The translations under genes were made by a program, and so were the position numbers. A stretch of DNA of 49,621 nucleotides from Desulfonatronum sp. GTDB lineage: Bacteria > Desulfobacterota > Desulfovibrionia > Desulfovibrionales > Desulfonatronaceae. The stretch spans positions 1 to 49,621 of the forward strand of contig DSBL01000094.1 of NCBI GenBank assembly GCA_011049455.1, given 5' to 3'. The notes under the pieces were generated by a model that was given only the letters and a program-made list of their open reading frames with translations, did no database searches and was not told the DNA's origin. This document shows positions 1 to 8,014 of the stretch, in pieces (within the stretch, counting starts at the first letter, position 1; the number at the start of each line of letters is the position of its first letter).

Positions 1-206
1 ACTTCTGACGACGTATCCTGCTGGAACAAACCATCAACGTATCTTTTTATCATGAACGAACTGGCGGGGGGAGGGAAGAACCGAAGTGCTCCGACCAGAA
101 ACATCGATGCAATCACGAAGGTGAGCGTGGCCAAAAACAGCCATCTTACTACTGCTCCAGTGATACCGGTCCGTCGTTTTTTGATCTTTGTCTTTTTGCG
201 AGCCAC
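1..206 (-). CDS. mtgA: Monofunctional peptidoglycan transglycosylase, 5' part only (leaves window)
   Basis: The minus strand encodes a basic N-terminus (ARKKTKIKKRR), one hydrophobic segment (VRWLFLATLTFVIASMFLV) and then RFFPPPASSFMIKR. The last part matches the membrane-anchor-plus-PPxSxFM signature just before the GT51 domain of MtgA. MtgA polymerises lipid II into glycan strands at the periplasmic face of the inner membrane. Only about 68 residues are present and the catalytic domain lies outside the window. The proposed start is GTG at 204-206. An in-frame stop lies about 37 nt upstream, so no much longer start is possible, but no strong ribosome site was seen. The gene lies just downstream of the tRNA-Pro fragment at 363-409 and on the same strand. 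Confidence 0.65.
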   Translation of the reverse strand, partial: MARKKTKIKKRRTGITGAVVRWLFLATLTFVIASMFLVGALRFFPPPASSFMIKRYVDGLFQQDTSSE

Positions 207-328
207 GGTCTGGATGTCTTCAGTGGTGACCTGCTCCCTGTTTTAGCACCAGGTTGAATGTTAGTCAGTGCAGTGAATGATAATTTGTACCCCGATTTGT
301 ACCCCGAGCAAAATTTGTAAAAGAAAAG

Positions 329-351
329 GGGTAACGGTTTTTCCGTAACCC
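329..351 (-). terminator. Hairpin downstream of the tRNA-Pro fragment
   Basis: The arms GGGTAACGG and CCGTAACCC form a 9-bp stem with one central mismatch around a T-rich loop. On the minus strand the stem is followed by CCTTTTCTTTT. It occupies the same place relative to the tRNA fragment as the perfect terminator downstream of the intact tRNA-Pro, so it is probably an old tRNA terminator. Confidence 0.45.
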
Positions 352-352
352 A

Positions 353-409
353 TTGATTTTTCTGGTCGGGATGAGAGAATTTGAACCTCCGACCCCCTGA
401 ACCCCATTC
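353..409 (-). repeat. Copy of the tRNA-Pro 3' half plus 10 nt downstream (attachment-site-like direct repeat)
   Basis: Positions 353-409 match 7825-7881 at 56 of 57 bases; the only difference is 378 against 7850. Positions 363-409 equal the last 47 nt of the tRNA-Pro gene, from inside the anticodon loop to the CCA end. Identity stops at the anticodon stem, and no D-arm or 5' acceptor strand follows. It therefore cannot encode a tRNA. A 3' tRNA half starting at the anticodon loop is what tyrosine recombinases that use tRNA genes as attB leave at the far end of an integrated element. No integrase gene is visible between the two copies. Confidence 0.8.
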
Positions 410-424
410 GGTTCATAATCAATG

Positions 425-565
425 CACAGGTCATCACAGGATTCCACGATCATACACGGTGCTGACCGAGGACAAGCAGCCGGTGCGCATCCGCCTCTAC
501 GGCATCGACGCTCCCGAGAGGAAGCAGCCTTTCGGAAGCAGGGCAACGAGCTTTGTTCGTGACCC
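425..565 (+). pseudogene. Broken thermonuclease (SNase-like) gene remnant
   Basis: One frame reads TVLTEDKQPV, IRLYGIDAPE and RKQPFGSRATSFV, the conserved active-site stretch of the staphylococcal-nuclease family (IRLxGIDAPE with the metal-binding Asp and catalytic region). Upstream, from about 430, the DNA resembles codons for V-I-x-G-D-x-T-I but in shifted frames, so small indels are likely. After SFV similarity stops, and a stop codon follows near 597. There is no usable start, signal peptide or C-terminal half. Such nucleases are often carried by mobile elements, and this remnant begins about 20 nt from the tRNA-Pro fragment. Probably non-functional. Confidence 0.6.
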
Positions 566-1162
566 GGCCGAGTCCATCTTCAAAACCGACGCATCCTGAA
601 ATCATCTATCAAGACTCCGCCCGCTCCCAACAGCTAATAGTCACCTTCCCCCCCAAGGCCTACAATCCCCTCCAGAACTCCAGGTTACGTGCGCTGGCAC
701 AGGGAAACGACAATGCCAGTTATGAAACGCTGTACAGGGCGGATATCGGACTCGTGTTCAGTGCCCTTCGGTCCCGATCCGACACGTGCACGGCAACCTG
801 TACGCTTTAAGGTTTGGCCAGGAGATCCATGCGGGTCAGTCGAAACCCAGGCGGCCATGAGTGGCTCCATTCGGGTGGCCGTTACAGTTGGCCCTGTTTT
901 TGCCTTATGAGTCAACAACGAACGAGCTTCATGAAAATACGGGCAGTTTTCTGACAAAATTGTATATCAGGGGAGGATATGGAGCATTGAATACGAGAAA
1001 TAACAATAAAATTTCATAATGAAGGCTAGATAAGTATTTTTACAAAAGTGTTTATTTATCGTGTTGTTTTGCCAACATCCTCACGGCAATGTTCTTTTTT
1101 GGGATATCCGTGATGATGCCCGTTGGAGTTGGACACTCTTTTCCGAACATGGGGGAAGTACA
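566..1162. other. Gene-free stretch upstream of amtB
   Basis: No convincing gene was found. Open frames at 553-810 and 689-910 show no recognisable motif and probably belong to degraded DNA. The last 200 bases are AT-richer and should hold the amtB promoter, but no clear -35/-10 pair or sigma-54 element could be assigned. Confidence 0.5.
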
Positions 1163-2365
1163 ATGAATGCGGTAGATACTGGTTTTATTCTCGTCTGCGC
1201 GGCGCTGGTCATGTTCATGACCCCTGGACTGGCTTTGTTCTACGGCGGAATGGTCCGCAGCAAGAATGTCCTGGGCACGGTCATGCACAGTTTTATTCTC
1301 ATTGCCCTGGCCTCGGTGGTTTGGTCCCTCGTGGCCTACAGCCTGTCCTTCGGGTCGAGCATCGGCGGGATCATCGGCGGTTTGGACTTTGCTTTCCTGC
1401 GAGGAGTGGGCATGGACAACGGGGGCAGTCCGGCGGACAACCTGCCCCATCTGACCTTCATGATTTTCCAATGCATGTTCGCGGTCATCACCCCGGCCCT
1501 GATCACCGGAGCCTTTGCCGAGCGGATCAAATTCGGCCCCTTTTTGGTCTTTTCCGCCCTCTGGGTCATCTTCGTCTACAGCCCCATGTGTCATTGGGTA
1601 TGGGGCGGAGGGTGGATGGGTGAGATGGGCGCCCTTGATTTCGCCGGCGGCGCAGTGGTGCATATGAGTTCCGCGGCTGCGGCTCTGGCGGCATGCCTCG
1701 TCCTGGGCAAGCGTGTGGGTCACGGCAAACAGGCCTTTATTCCCCACAACATTCCCCTGACCGTTCTCGGCGCCGGAATCCTCTGGTTCGGATGGTTCGG
1801 GTTCAACGCAGGCAGCGCCTTGGCTGCCGACGGCATTGCGGCCAACGCTTTTGTGACCACGCATCTGGCCGCGGCTGCCGCGGCCCTGGGGTGGATATTC
1901 GTGGAATGGATGCATCGGGGCAAGCCCACCACCCTTGGCGCTGCCTCGGGTGCTGTCGCCGGTCTTGTGGCCATCACCCCCGGTGCGGGGTTTGTCACAC
2001 CCATGCCGGCCCTGCTCATCGGCGGGCTGGCCGGGGCCATATGCTATGGGGGGATTCTTTTGAAATCCAGGTTTGGGTATGACGACTCCCTGGACGTGGT
2101 CGGCATCCACGGCCTGGGAGGAACCTGGGGGGCCTTGGCCACGGGACTTTTCGCCAGCATTGGAGCCAAAGGCCTTTTTTACGGCAATCCCGCCCAACTC
2201 TGGATCCAATTCGTATCCGTGGTGGCCACCTGGGTCTTCTGTTTCGTGGCCAGCTACGTCCTCTTCAAGACCGTGGACGCGGTTATGGGCCTCAGGGTCA
2301 GCGAAGAAGAGGAGGTCAAGGGTCTGGATGTCTCCGCACACAGCGAAAGCGCGTATCAGTTGTGA
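1163..2365 (+). CDS. amtB: Ammonium transporter AmtB
   Basis: 400-residue polytopic inner-membrane protein of the Amt/Mep/Rh family, which conducts ammonium into the cell. It starts with a membrane-embedded N-terminus (ALVMFMTPGLALFYGGMVR) typical of the family. Two pore-histidine regions are visible: DFAGGAVVHMSS near residue 160 and DVVGIHGLGGTWGAL near residue 310. About eleven hydrophobic segments fit the family fold. ATG 1163 was chosen because GGGGGAAG precedes it and the N-terminus then aligns with the family; the open frame extends 34 codons further without homology. It is followed by glnB, the usual Amt-PII pairing, in which deuridylylated PII blocks the channel. Confidence 0.95.
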   Translation: MNAVDTGFILVCAALVMFMTPGLALFYGGMVRSKNVLGTVMHSFILIALASVVWSLVAYSLSFGSSIGGIIGGLDFAFLRGVGMDNGGSPADNLPHLTFMIFQCMFAVITPALITGAFAERIKFGPFLVFSALWVIFVYSPMCHWVWGGGWMGEMGALDFAGGAVVHMSSAAAALAACLVLGKRVGHGKQAFIPHNIPLTVLGAGILWFGWFGFNAGSALAADGIAANAFVTTHLAAAAAALGWIFVEWMHRGKPTTLGAASGAVAGLVAITPGAGFVTPMPALLIGGLAGAICYGGILLKSRFGYDDSLDVVGIHGLGGTWGALATGLFASIGAKGLFYGNPAQLWIQFVSVVATWVFCFVASYVLFKTVDAVMGLRVSEEEEVKGLDVSAHSESAYQL

Positions 2366-2408
2366 CGATTCAAGGCGGCTCGGCGATGCATAGTCGAGGG
2401 GTGCGTGA

Positions 2409-2861
<453 letters not shown>

Positions 2862-2881
2862 GAAGCATCGGACTTCAAGGC

Positions 2882-5539
2882 ATGGAATCAGCTCCCATGG
2901 AGCATGTCCATATCGTCGGCGACAAGTCCGATGCAGCAGAGCGGTTCGGTCGGAAACGACGGGAGCTGATAGAATCATCGCTTTTCAAGGTAAGCGTCAG
3001 TTCACGCTTTCCGGAGGATTACAGCCGCCTCGTGGACGGCTATTTCAAGGAACGCCTGGGGGAAATACGCCCTGTGTCCCAGGACTCGGGGCCGTTTTTC
3101 TCCGTGCTAGCGGTGGGCGGGTATGGTCGCCGGGAGCTGTGCCTGCATTCGGACATTGACGTCCTGGTTCTTTTTCCAGGGGCTCTGCCGTCCTGGGCGG
3201 GCGAACTTTGCCGCGACCTGCTGTACCCCCTGTGGGATGCCGGTCTGGACCTGGGGTACGCAGTGCGGGAAGTGGACGAGTGTCTGTTCCTGGCCGAAAA
3301 GGACTTCCAGGTTTTGACCTCCCTGATCAGTGCCCGCCCTGTTGTGGGGGATCCGAAGCCTGTGGATCAATTGCAGAGCCGTTTTCAGGGGTTGCTCCAA
3401 AGGCAATGCCCCGTGATCCGGGAACTGCTGTCTCCGCAACCGTCCGCCACGGGACAGCCGCTCGAGACCATCTGGCCCGGGGTCGAGCCGGACTTGAAGA
3501 ACGGCCCCGGCGGACTCAGGGAGTACCATGCCATGCTGTGGACCGCGGCATGCGACCCAGGGCGGGGCCCCACTCCCATGTTGTCCAGGCCGTGGGGTCC
3601 GTTTTCCCGCACGGATATGGACCGGTTGGCCAAGGACGTGGATTTTCTGCTCCGGACGAGAAGTGCGCTGCATGGTGTATCGGGGCTGAAAAACGATGTC
3701 TTGCGCCTTGATTGCCAGCCCCGGGTCGCGGAAATGCTGGGATTTGCGACACAGGACAGCGGCCTGGCCGTGGAACAGTTCCTCTCTTGCCTGCACGGCA
3801 GCATGGGCCGCATCAAGGCCATGCGCGCCGCAAGCTGGATGACAATGGCCGACGGCCGCACGGGGCCTGAAGAGATTGTTGCGCTGGGGGAAGGTCTCGA
3901 GATCCGGGCCGACGGAATCCACTTGCTCGAGACCCAAAACGGGCAATTGGGAGGCCGGGCATCCCTGGACCTTTTCAAGGGCGTTGCCGTCAACGGGAAG
4001 CCCTTGTCCTGGACAAGCAGGGGGATTGTCGAGAGTTCCCTGGACCGATTGGCGGAAGATCTTCAGGGGCAGGCCGATGTTTTGCCATTTTTGGTGAACA
4101 TCTTCCTGTCCCCTTTTGCCCGGGAGGCCGGACGCGAAATGCTGGAGACCGGATTCCTGGGGGCGCTTATCCCGGAGTTCAGGCAAGTTCAGGACTATGT
4201 CCAGTTCGATGCCTACCATCTGCACCTCCTTGGGTTCCATGCCATGGAGACCCTGGGGCAGCTTGGAGATTTTGCCGGGCTGTCAGGAACCCTGGAGAAT
4301 GAAGTCTGGGAAAAAACCGATGATCTTTACCCTTTGATGCTGGCCGGGCTGTTCCATGATATCGGCAAGGGCAAAGCGAATCATGCTGCACGCGGGGCCA
4401 AGCTGACGGCGCAGATTCTGAGACGGTTTCAGGTGCCCGAATCTGTCCTCAATGAAGTGATCTTTCTTGTTCAGCACCATCTTTACCTCTTTATCACCGC
4501 CACGCGTTCGGATCTGAACGATGAAGCGGTCCTGACATCCTGCGCCCGGAGCATCGGCGGGATCGGGACCCTCAACAGGCTCTATCTGTTGAGCGTGGCC
4601 GATGCCAGGGCCACCGGCCCCCGGGCCTGGAACGAGTGGACAGCTTCCCTGCTTCGTGAAGTGTACTTCAAGACCCGGAAGCTTTTCACCTTCGGGCCCC
4701 TGGCCGAACCTTCGGCCGTCAAGAGGATCCTGGGGATCAGGGACACAGTTCGTCTTCTGGCTCAGGAGCGGTTCGCGCCCGATTGGCTTGAGAAGTCCCT
4801 GGACGCCATGCCTTCCCGCTATATCCTGACCATGCCCCCGGAGACCATCGTCAAGCATCTGGAATTCATCAGGCGTTGGCGTGCGGAGTATGATGAGGAG
4901 CGCACGCGAATCCCCAGGGATCGTGCGGGCAGGGGCCTGGTGGTCCTGGAAGCGGACAGGGTTCCCGACCAGGAGTGCTTTGCCGTGACAGTGGTCTCCC
5001 GGGATCAGAGGGGACTCTTCCCCGCCATGTGCGGGGTACTATCCTTGCACGATCTGGATATCCGCACGGCGGATATCCATACCTGGACCGACGGCACGGT
5101 GGTGGACATTTTCAAGGTCAAGAATCCCCGAGACATGATGTACATCAAAGACCTGTGGGAAAGGATCAAGCGGGCCGTGAAATACAGCCTGACCGGAAAA
5201 CTCTCCCTGGACTACCGGCTGCATGAAAAGCGCGTCTCCCTTCTGACCAAACCTCAAAGGAAGACAGGGCTTGTCCCGAGGGTTCGTATCGACAACGGGG
5301 CAAGCGATTTCTTCACCCTGGTGGAGGTGGTGGCCGATGACCGCCTGGGCCGGCTGTATGAGATTGTCGGCACCTTTGACCGCCTGAGCATGGAGGTGCA
5401 TCGGGCGATCATCGCTACCCATGGGGATCGGATTGCGGATGTGTTTTCCATCAGGGACCATCTGGGGCAAAAAATCGAGGATCAGGATCAGCTTCAAGAA
5501 CTGGAAAAGGACCTGCTGCATGCCTTGAGGAGAATGTAA
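2882..5539 (+). CDS. glnD: PII uridylyltransferase / uridylyl-removing enzyme
   Basis: 885 residues, the normal GlnD length. Domain order: nucleotidyltransferase with GGYGRRELCLHSDIDVLVLF at 79-98 (Asp 91 and 93 for metal binding); central HD hydrolase with LFHDIGKGKANHAARGA near 490; and two C-terminal ACT domains, one starting near FAVTVVSRDQRGLF and one near TLVEVVADDRLGRL. It adds UMP to PII when glutamine is low and removes it when glutamine is high. It begins 20 nt after glnB, so the three genes amtB-glnB-glnD probably form one unit. A second ATG at 2897 (MEHVHIV) is an alternative start. Confidence 0.95.
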   Translation: MESAPMEHVHIVGDKSDAAERFGRKRRELIESSLFKVSVSSRFPEDYSRLVDGYFKERLGEIRPVSQDSGPFFSVLAVGGYGRRELCLHSDIDVLVLFPGALPSWAGELCRDLLYPLWDAGLDLGYAVREVDECLFLAEKDFQVLTSLISARPVVGDPKPVDQLQSRFQGLLQRQCPVIRELLSPQPSATGQPLETIWPGVEPDLKNGPGGLREYHAMLWTAACDPGRGPTPMLSRPWGPFSRTDMDRLAKDVDFLLRTRSALHGVSGLKNDVLRLDCQPRVAEMLGFATQDSGLAVEQFLSCLHGSMGRIKAMRAASWMTMADGRTGPEEIVALGEGLEIRADGIHLLETQNGQLGGRASLDLFKGVAVNGKPLSWTSRGIVESSLDRLAEDLQGQADVLPFLVNIFLSPFAREAGREMLETGFLGALIPEFRQVQDYVQFDAYHLHLLGFHAMETLGQLGDFAGLSGTLENEVWEKTDDLYPLMLAGLFHDIGKGKANHAARGAKLTAQILRRFQVPESVLNEVIFLVQHHLYLFITATRSDLNDEAVLTSCARSIGGIGTLNRLYLLSVADARATGPRAWNEWTASLLREVYFKTRKLFTFGPLAEPSAVKRILGIRDTVRLLAQERFAPDWLEKSLDAMPSRYILTMPPETIVKHLEFIRRWRAEYDEERTRIPRDRAGRGLVVLEADRVPDQECFAVTVVSRDQRGLFPAMCGVLSLHDLDIRTADIHTWTDGTVVDIFKVKNPRDMMYIKDLWERIKRAVKYSLTGKLSLDYRLHEKRVSLLTKPQRKTGLVPRVRIDNGASDFFTLVEVVADDRLGRLYEIVGTFDRLSMEVHRAIIATHGDRIADVFSIRDHLGQKIEDQDQLQELEKDLLHALRRM

Positions 5540-5639
5540 GGTCTGCTCGACGCCCGATGCCCTGGCCAGTGTCATGTCAAAAGGGGTCAAGTCTGCTCTT
5601 GGCTCGCAAGTATAGTTGTGTGCGTCAAGTTCTGCAATT

Positions 5640-6131
5640 TCATTCAGGTGATGGCTTGATGAACTCGCCAACGACGCCCCGCTGCCCAACGTAGCGGCGA
5701 GGGCGCTGGGGCGAAGATGAAGGAGGGGCGCTGAACAACAATGGTCCTGTCTCGCCACGGCTCTTCAAGAAATGAATCCGTGGATGCTCAAGCAACTCAG
5801 GTCTGCTTTCAGACTCCAGGACTTCACACAAGGCCAACGCTTCATCGTGCAACCTGCCCAGGTCCAATCCAGCGAACACCGGCAAAAAAGGCTCAAGCAA
5901 CTTGGCCCCGGAATCCAGAAGGCGAACTGCGCCTCGCAGGTTGCCCCGATTCTTGTGGAATAAAGCCACGGCGATCTGGAGAATGCCCTTGTACAGGTCG
6001 CGTGTCGCCCCTTTCTCGCTGATCCAGAAATTTTCCAGTGTTTCGTGACAGCTAAAGTACGCCCCGGCGTTGAACTGGTCCACGGCTTGGTTCAGAAGAA
6101 CATGCTTTTTTGAATCATGAAGATCAGGCAT
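5640..6131 (-). CDS. DUF309 family protein
   Basis: 163-residue cytoplasmic protein of the DUF309 family, visible as FNAGAYFSCHETLENFW near residue 20-36, then YKGILQIAVALFHKNRGN and GAVRLLDSGAKLL. The family is a small helical domain with a conserved H-E-x-L-E-x-x-W motif; its biochemical role is not established. ATG 6131 (MPDLHDSKK) is the only ATG near the domain; an upstream TTG at 6167 would add 12 residues. The C-terminal 30 residues are Ser/Pro/Arg-rich and look non-conserved. Convergent with glnD across a 100-bp gap with no clear terminator. Confidence 0.75.
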   Translation of the reverse strand: MPDLHDSKKHVLLNQAVDQFNAGAYFSCHETLENFWISEKGATRDLYKGILQIAVALFHKNRGNLRGAVRLLDSGAKLLEPFLPVFAGLDLGRLHDEALALCEVLESESRPELLEHPRIHFLKSRGETGPLLFSAPPSSSPQRPRRYVGQRGVVGEFIKPSPE

Positions 6132-6183
6132 TGGAAGACAAGCACGTTTGAGGTTGTACTGTGGCAAGGCAGACGGTTACGCA

Positions 6184-6351
6184 TCAAATCTCAAGACTCT
6201 CCACATACCTTTTCCACGCAGTCTCCCTGCATTCCTCCGGCATGTCGCCGTAAATCCAGCCAAAGAGGTTTTCCATGTTCGCATGGGTCTTCGTCGTGTG
6301 GATCGTGTCGTACAGGATGCCAGCCACGGCGAAAAGGTTGCGGCGCAACAT
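6184..6351 (-). CDS. Small 55-residue ORF coupled to the pentapeptide-repeat gene
   Basis: This ORF begins with ATG directly after the TGA stop of the pentapeptide gene (TGA-ATG) and stays in the same frame to TGA at 6184-6186. It encodes MLRRNLFAVAGILYDTIHTT, then HANMENLFGWIYGDMPEEC and RETAWKRYVESLEI. Codon use is like that of neighbouring genes and the amino-acid mix (WIYGD, WKRYVE) looks protein-like, but no family was recognised. AGGGG 13 nt upstream is a weak ribosome site, so translation would rely on coupling. The alternative is that this is a former C-terminal extension of the upstream protein cut off by a nonsense change. Confidence 0.4.
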   Translation of the reverse strand: MLRRNLFAVAGILYDTIHTTKTHANMENLFGWIYGDMPEECRETAWKRYVESLEI

Positions 6352-6951
6352 TCACCGGCACATGCCCCTGGAACCAGTTTCGCATACACGACCATCGATC
6401 CATACGGTACCGGTCAGATTCGCTCCGTTCCATTCCGCGCCGTCGATCTCGGCCCCCCTCAGATCGGCGCGACTTAGGTCAGCCAGGAACAGATTGGCGC
6501 GGACAAGACGCGCGCCCCTCAGGTCCGCCCTGTTGAGGTTAACCTTAAACAAGACGGCCTCGGTCAAGTCCGCTCCGGCAAGAACGGCCCTGTAGAGATT
6601 GGCCCCGATCGCGTTCGTGTTGGACAGGTCGGCGGCCTTGAGATCGACCCGGATCAGGTTGGCCATGAACAGGTCAGCACCGTGCAGATCGGCTTCGCGT
6701 AGATCAGCCTCGATCAGGTTGGCTTCCGCCATAATCGAAAAGCGCAGTTCCACCCCCCACAGATCTGCCTTGGTCAGATCGGCCTTGGTCAGATCAACCC
6801 GGTTGAGGTTGCATCCTGGACAAGACCGGAAGACCAAAAGTCGCTCCAGGTCGGCCTGATCAAATGCAAACCCAGGGGATGCTACTCCCCAAAAAAGTGC
6901 GGCCGTCATCGCCATGGCGACAACGGCCTTGCTCGTGGCGTCCTTGCTCAC
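6352..6951 (-). CDS. Exported pentapeptide-repeat protein
   Basis: 199 residues. An N-terminal signal peptide (AVVAMAMTAALFWGV, cleavage probably after GFA near residue 29) is followed by a short region with a Cys pair (FRSCPGCNL), about 20 A(D/N)LxX pentapeptide repeats, and a tail WIDGRVCETGSRGMCR. The repeats predict a right-handed quadrilateral beta-helix, here in the periplasm. Four cysteines, two before and two after the helix, could form disulfides. It lies 9 nt downstream of the cytochrome c gene, so the two are probably co-transcribed. No enzymatic function can be inferred. Confidence 0.85.
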   Translation of the reverse strand: MSKDATSKAVVAMAMTAALFWGVASPGFAFDQADLERLLVFRSCPGCNLNRVDLTKADLTKADLWGVELRFSIMAEANLIEADLREADLHGADLFMANLIRVDLKAADLSNTNAIGANLYRAVLAGADLTEAVLFKVNLNRADLRGARLVRANLFLADLSRADLRGAEIDGAEWNGANLTGTVWIDGRVCETGSRGMCR

Positions 6952-6960
6952 GATATCTTT

Positions 6961-7233
6961 CTACCTGTTGACCAGATAACCCAGAACAGCGGCCCGTTCC
7001 TCTTCGTTCAACAGTCCAGATTTTTTCCCTATCATCCGATCCACGGTGGCTTCCCACGCAGCTGGATCTTTCTCTGCCATGGCCCTTTCAACCCTTCCGA
7101 ATCCATGACACTGTGTGCATCGCTCTTGAGCCAACTTTTCGCCATCCAAGGGTTCTGAAGTCATCGCCGCTGTGCCAGCAAACAGTAAAAAGCCACCCAA
7201 CACCACCCCACTGATCGTTGCTGCTTTTTTCAT
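6961..7233 (-). CDS. Small monoheme c-type cytochrome, periplasmic
   Basis: 90 residues. A signal peptide (MKKAATISGVVLGGFLLFAG) is followed by one heme-attachment motif CTQCH at residues 39-43. Met67 in DRMIGKK is a plausible distal axial ligand. The tail NEEERAAVLGYLVNR matches the C-terminal helix of small class I cytochromes. It should act as a periplasmic electron carrier. ATG 7233 is supported by AAAGGAGAAG upstream; a longer frame of 9 codons is less likely. It lies just upstream of the exported pentapeptide-repeat gene, with 9 nt between them. Confidence 0.85.
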   Translation of the reverse strand: MKKAATISGVVLGGFLLFAGTAAMTSEPLDGEKLAQERCTQCHGFGRVERAMAEKDPAAWEATVDRMIGKKSGLLNEEERAAVLGYLVNR

Positions 7234-7790
7234 TGGACACTTCTCCTTTTGTGAAAACAACCATGACTGCCAGGGGCATTCCGCAAGCTTGTCGGTTGAT
7301 GGAATACAAAATACGACCTTTGCTAGGAATGGGCAAGCTATGCCATTTTCAGCTCAACATTTGATCACCGCCGCCGCAAAGCCGCAGGGGGTTGCGTGAG
7401 TTGGCGGCAACATAACAGTCCTTTCGGAATTCTCCGGGAGGGTTTTCCGTTTCTGGCCATCCTGCAAGGCGCGAGGTTTGCCTGTACGGCATTCAGCGCA
7501 CGGCTGGCAGGGTTCAGTAACCCAGGAGCGGGAGCCTGTGAGCGGCGTCTGGGATCGGGAGCGGTCGGGGAGGGGGTGAGGCGGTCGCGGGATGAGGTTC
7601 TGACCGAGCCCCATCCCCAACGCCCGGAGCAACCTCGGGCCTGGCGTGGGCTGGCTGGGGGCAAGGGCGGCTGGTGAGACGGAAGAACAGTAAGGCGATT
7701 CGATAACGAATTTGCCTGCCTTGTTTCAGAGAAAATCACATGTTGTCACATATAAAGGCGGGGCTATAGCGGGGCCAAAGCCTTCACAAC
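7234..7790. other. Gene-free stretch between cytochrome c and tRNA-Pro
   Basis: Open frames exist on both strands (for example 7396-7677 plus), but they are Gly/Arg/Pro-rich, lack a ribosome site and show no family motif. The GC-rich part at 7500-7680 contains G runs. No RNA gene was recognised. Confidence 0.4.
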
Positions 7791-7792
7791 GC

Positions 7793-7824
7793 AAAAAGGG
7801 GTTAAGCAAATTATGCTTAACCCC
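7793..7824 (-). terminator. Intrinsic terminator of tRNA-Pro
   Basis: Perfect 11-bp stem (arms 7798-7808 and 7814-7824, GGGGTTAAGCA/TGCTTAACCCC) with a 5-nt loop. On the minus strand it is followed by TTTTT. It lies 10 nt after the tRNA 3' end. Confidence 0.85.
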
Positions 7825-7834
7825 TTGATTTTTC

Positions 7835-7911
7835 TGGTCGGGATGAGAGGATTTGAACCTCCGACCCCCTGAACCCCATTCAGGTGCGCTCCCAGTCTGC
7901 GCTACATCCCG
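7835..7911 (-). tRNA. tRNA-Pro (anticodon GGG)
   Basis: The minus strand gives a complete 77-nt cloverleaf with encoded CCA. The acceptor arms CGGGATG and CATCCCG pair. The anticodon stem CCTGA/TCAGG encloses loop ATGGGGT, so the anticodon is GGG, reading CCC and CCU. The T arm is GGAGG-TTCAAAT-CCTCT. A strong terminator follows. Its 3' half is repeated at 363-409. Confidence 0.95.
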
Positions 7912-8014
7912 ATAAAAAAATAATACTATGTAAATATTGATACTGTTGTCAATGCTTATGGAAAAAAGCAGTTCCGGACATGTACCCGTAAAGACGGATG
8001 CGCGTGATGAGCAT

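Noticed and set aside
363-440. A second complete tRNA at the left repeat
   Set aside because: No D arm, no 5' acceptor strand and no matching anticodon stem are present beyond position 409.
1129-1150. Sigma-54 promoter for amtB at TTGGACACTCTTTTCC
   Set aside because: The -12 element lacks GC and the predicted transcript would start almost at the ribosome site.
6340-6360. Selenocysteine reading of the TGA after the pentapeptide gene
   Set aside because: A GTTGC/GCAAC hairpin follows, but it begins only 2-3 nt after the TGA, too close for a bacterial SECIS, and the upstream tail looks like a natural protein end.
7396-7677. 93-codon plus-strand ORF upstream of tRNA-Pro
   Set aside because: No ribosome site, no motif, skewed Arg/Gly/Pro content.
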